A DNA stretch of 5,983 nt from Ignavibacteria bacterium (GTDB taxonomy: Bacteria; Bacteroidota; Ignavibacteria; Ignavibacteriales; Melioribacteraceae), in assembly GCA_003233295.1 (NCBI GenBank), contig QILJ01000532.1, forward strand, positions 1-5,983, in the 5' to 3' direction. Of the stretch, positions 5,579-5,983 are shown piece by piece. How positions within the stretch are numbered: position 1 is the first letter of the stretch; every line of letters starts with the position of its first letter. A program made the position numbers and the translations under genes. Below the pieces are notes generated by a model that searched no databases, had not been told where the DNA came from, and saw nothing but the letters and a program-made list of their open reading frames with translations.

Positions 5579-5854
5579 CTATCTATCAAATGTCTGTTCA
5601 AGTTCTTCAATCGGACGCGGTATTACAAGCTCAGACACTACTTCCCCGATTTTAGACGCTGCTTCAACACCAGCATCAATTGCAGAACGTACCGCCGCTA
5701 CATCGCCTTCAATTACAAATGAGACATACCCACTTCCCACTTGTCTCCATTCAACCATATCAACGCTTGCAGCTTTAATTGCAGCGTCTGCTCCTTGAAT
5801 TAACGGTGCAAATCCTTTTGTTTCTATAATTCCAATAGCATTCATCTTTGCCAT
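5579..5854 (-). CDS. BMC-H hexameric shell protein
   Basis: This 91-residue single-domain BMC (PF00936) protein forms the hexamers that tile the facets of the microcompartment. It is close to the canonical PduA/CsoS1 pattern: AIGIIETKGF (6-15), the ADAAIKAASV helix with K27 at the expected hexamer-contact position, QVGSGYVSF (38-46) as the pore loop, IEGDVAAVRSAIDAG (48-62) and VIPRP (77-81) with R80. The pore serine of PduA-type shells is kept (GSG), consistent with passage of small polar metabolites; the following residue is tyrosine (Y43). It is the first gene of the block and the only one there with a strong ribosome binding site (AGGAG, 5-nt spacer), matching the high copy number needed. 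No BMC-T gene is in the window. Confidence 0.97.
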   Translation of the reverse strand: MAKMNAIGIIETKGFAPLIQGADAAIKAASVDMVEWRQVGSGYVSFVIEGDVAAVRSAIDAGVEAASKIGEVVSELVIPRPIEELEQTFDR

Positions 5855-5859
5855 TTTTT

Positions 5860-5864
5860 CTCCT
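5860..5864 (-). promoter_or_regulatory. Ribosome binding site of the BMC-H gene
   Basis: On the minus strand AGGAG is followed by five A and then the ATG at 5854-5852. It is the best Shine-Dalgarno in the window and supports this start for the most abundant shell protein. Confidence 0.8.
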
Positions 5865-5895
5865 ATTTATAAATTAAAATCTAAAATTATTAACA

Positions 5896-5927
5896 CAAAA
5901 TCTACTATTAGTATTCTTATTTTCAAT
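5896..5927 (-). promoter_or_regulatory. Candidate Bacteroidetes-type promoter for the BMC operon
   Basis: Minus-strand ATTG (5927-5924) and TAGATTTTG (5904-5896) are separated by 19 bases. This is near the Bacteroidetes sigma-factor pattern TTTG-N~20-TAnnTTTG, with one mismatch in the first box and one extra T in the second. Transcription would begin roughly 40 bases before the BMC-H start. TAGATTTT recurs at 5883-5876, 21 bases away, so a second box is possible. In such AT-rich DNA chance matches are common, so this is only a candidate. Confidence 0.35.
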
Positions 5928-5958
5928 GTATTTTTAATTCAAATATTTTTCTTTGCTG

Positions 5959-5977
5959 TTTGAGAATTTTTCACAAA
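5959..5977. promoter_or_regulatory. Imperfect palindrome, possible operator
   Basis: TTTGAGAATTTTTCACAAA has 8-base half sites (TTTGAGAA and TTCACAAA) with 7 of 8 positions symmetric around a TTT centre. It lies about 30 bases upstream of the candidate promoter and about 105 bases before the BMC-H start, a position that would suit an activator. The regulator is not visible here. It could also belong to the end of the gene beyond the window edge. Confidence 0.35.
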
Positions 5978-5983
5978 AATTGA

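Noticed and set aside
3938..5854. A propanediol- or ethanolamine-utilising microcompartment
   Set aside because: No diol dehydratase, glycyl radical enzyme or ammonia lyase is present; the signature enzyme in the shell transcript is a tailed class II aldolase.

Overview
The window is an AT-rich stretch in which every supported gene lies on the minus strand, so the transcript reads from high to low coordinates. It holds part of a catabolic bacterial microcompartment (BMC) locus fused to L-rhamnose (deoxyhexose) breakdown genes. The gene set resembles the BMC type described in Planctomycetes and Verrucomicrobia (PVM type): one BMC-H, three different BMC-P, a class II sugar-phosphate aldolase with an encapsulation tail, and a divergent acetate kinase. 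The AT-rich composition, weak Shine-Dalgarno signals, a Bacteroidetes-like promoter and a GxxExxY-family gene suggest a host in the Bacteroidota/Ignavibacteria/Chlorobi direction rather than a planctomycete. The host assignment is an inference, since there is no rRNA or other marker here.

Layout in order of transcription. Positions 5855-5983: leader with a candidate promoter, two small palindromes and a good ribosome binding site. 5854-4762: shell block of BMC-H then three BMC-P genes, joined end to end (TAG|ATG, ATGA, TAATG). 4738-3938: aldolase. 3937-3811: 127-nt gap with two hairpins and the acetate kinase RBS. 3810-2638: acetate kinase. 2645-1158: rhamnulokinase, overlapping the kinase before it by 8 nt. 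1130-708: GxxExxY-family protein, tightly enclosed by 31-bp imperfect inverted repeats. 661-88: LutC-type LUD protein broken by a perfect 22-bp tandem duplication. 98-1: start of another gene that leaves the window. No gap exceeds 130 bases.

Proposed joint function (inference from families): RhaB phosphorylates L-rhamnulose. The aldolase, packed in the BMC, splits rhamnulose-1-phosphate (and probably fuculose-1-phosphate) into DHAP and L-lactaldehyde, and the shell confines the aldehyde. Enzymes not in this window (a PduP-type aldehyde dehydrogenase, a PduL-type phosphotransacylase and usually an alcohol dehydrogenase) would give lactyl-phosphate and 1,2-propanediol. The acetate kinase homologue would then make lactate plus ATP. 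A Lut-type system would oxidise lactate to pyruvate, but its LutC subunit reads as frameshifted here.

The BMC itself is a known type, so the least explained features are the inverted-repeat-enclosed GxxExxY gene, which looks like a small inserted cassette, and the 22-bp duplication that breaks the LUD gene.
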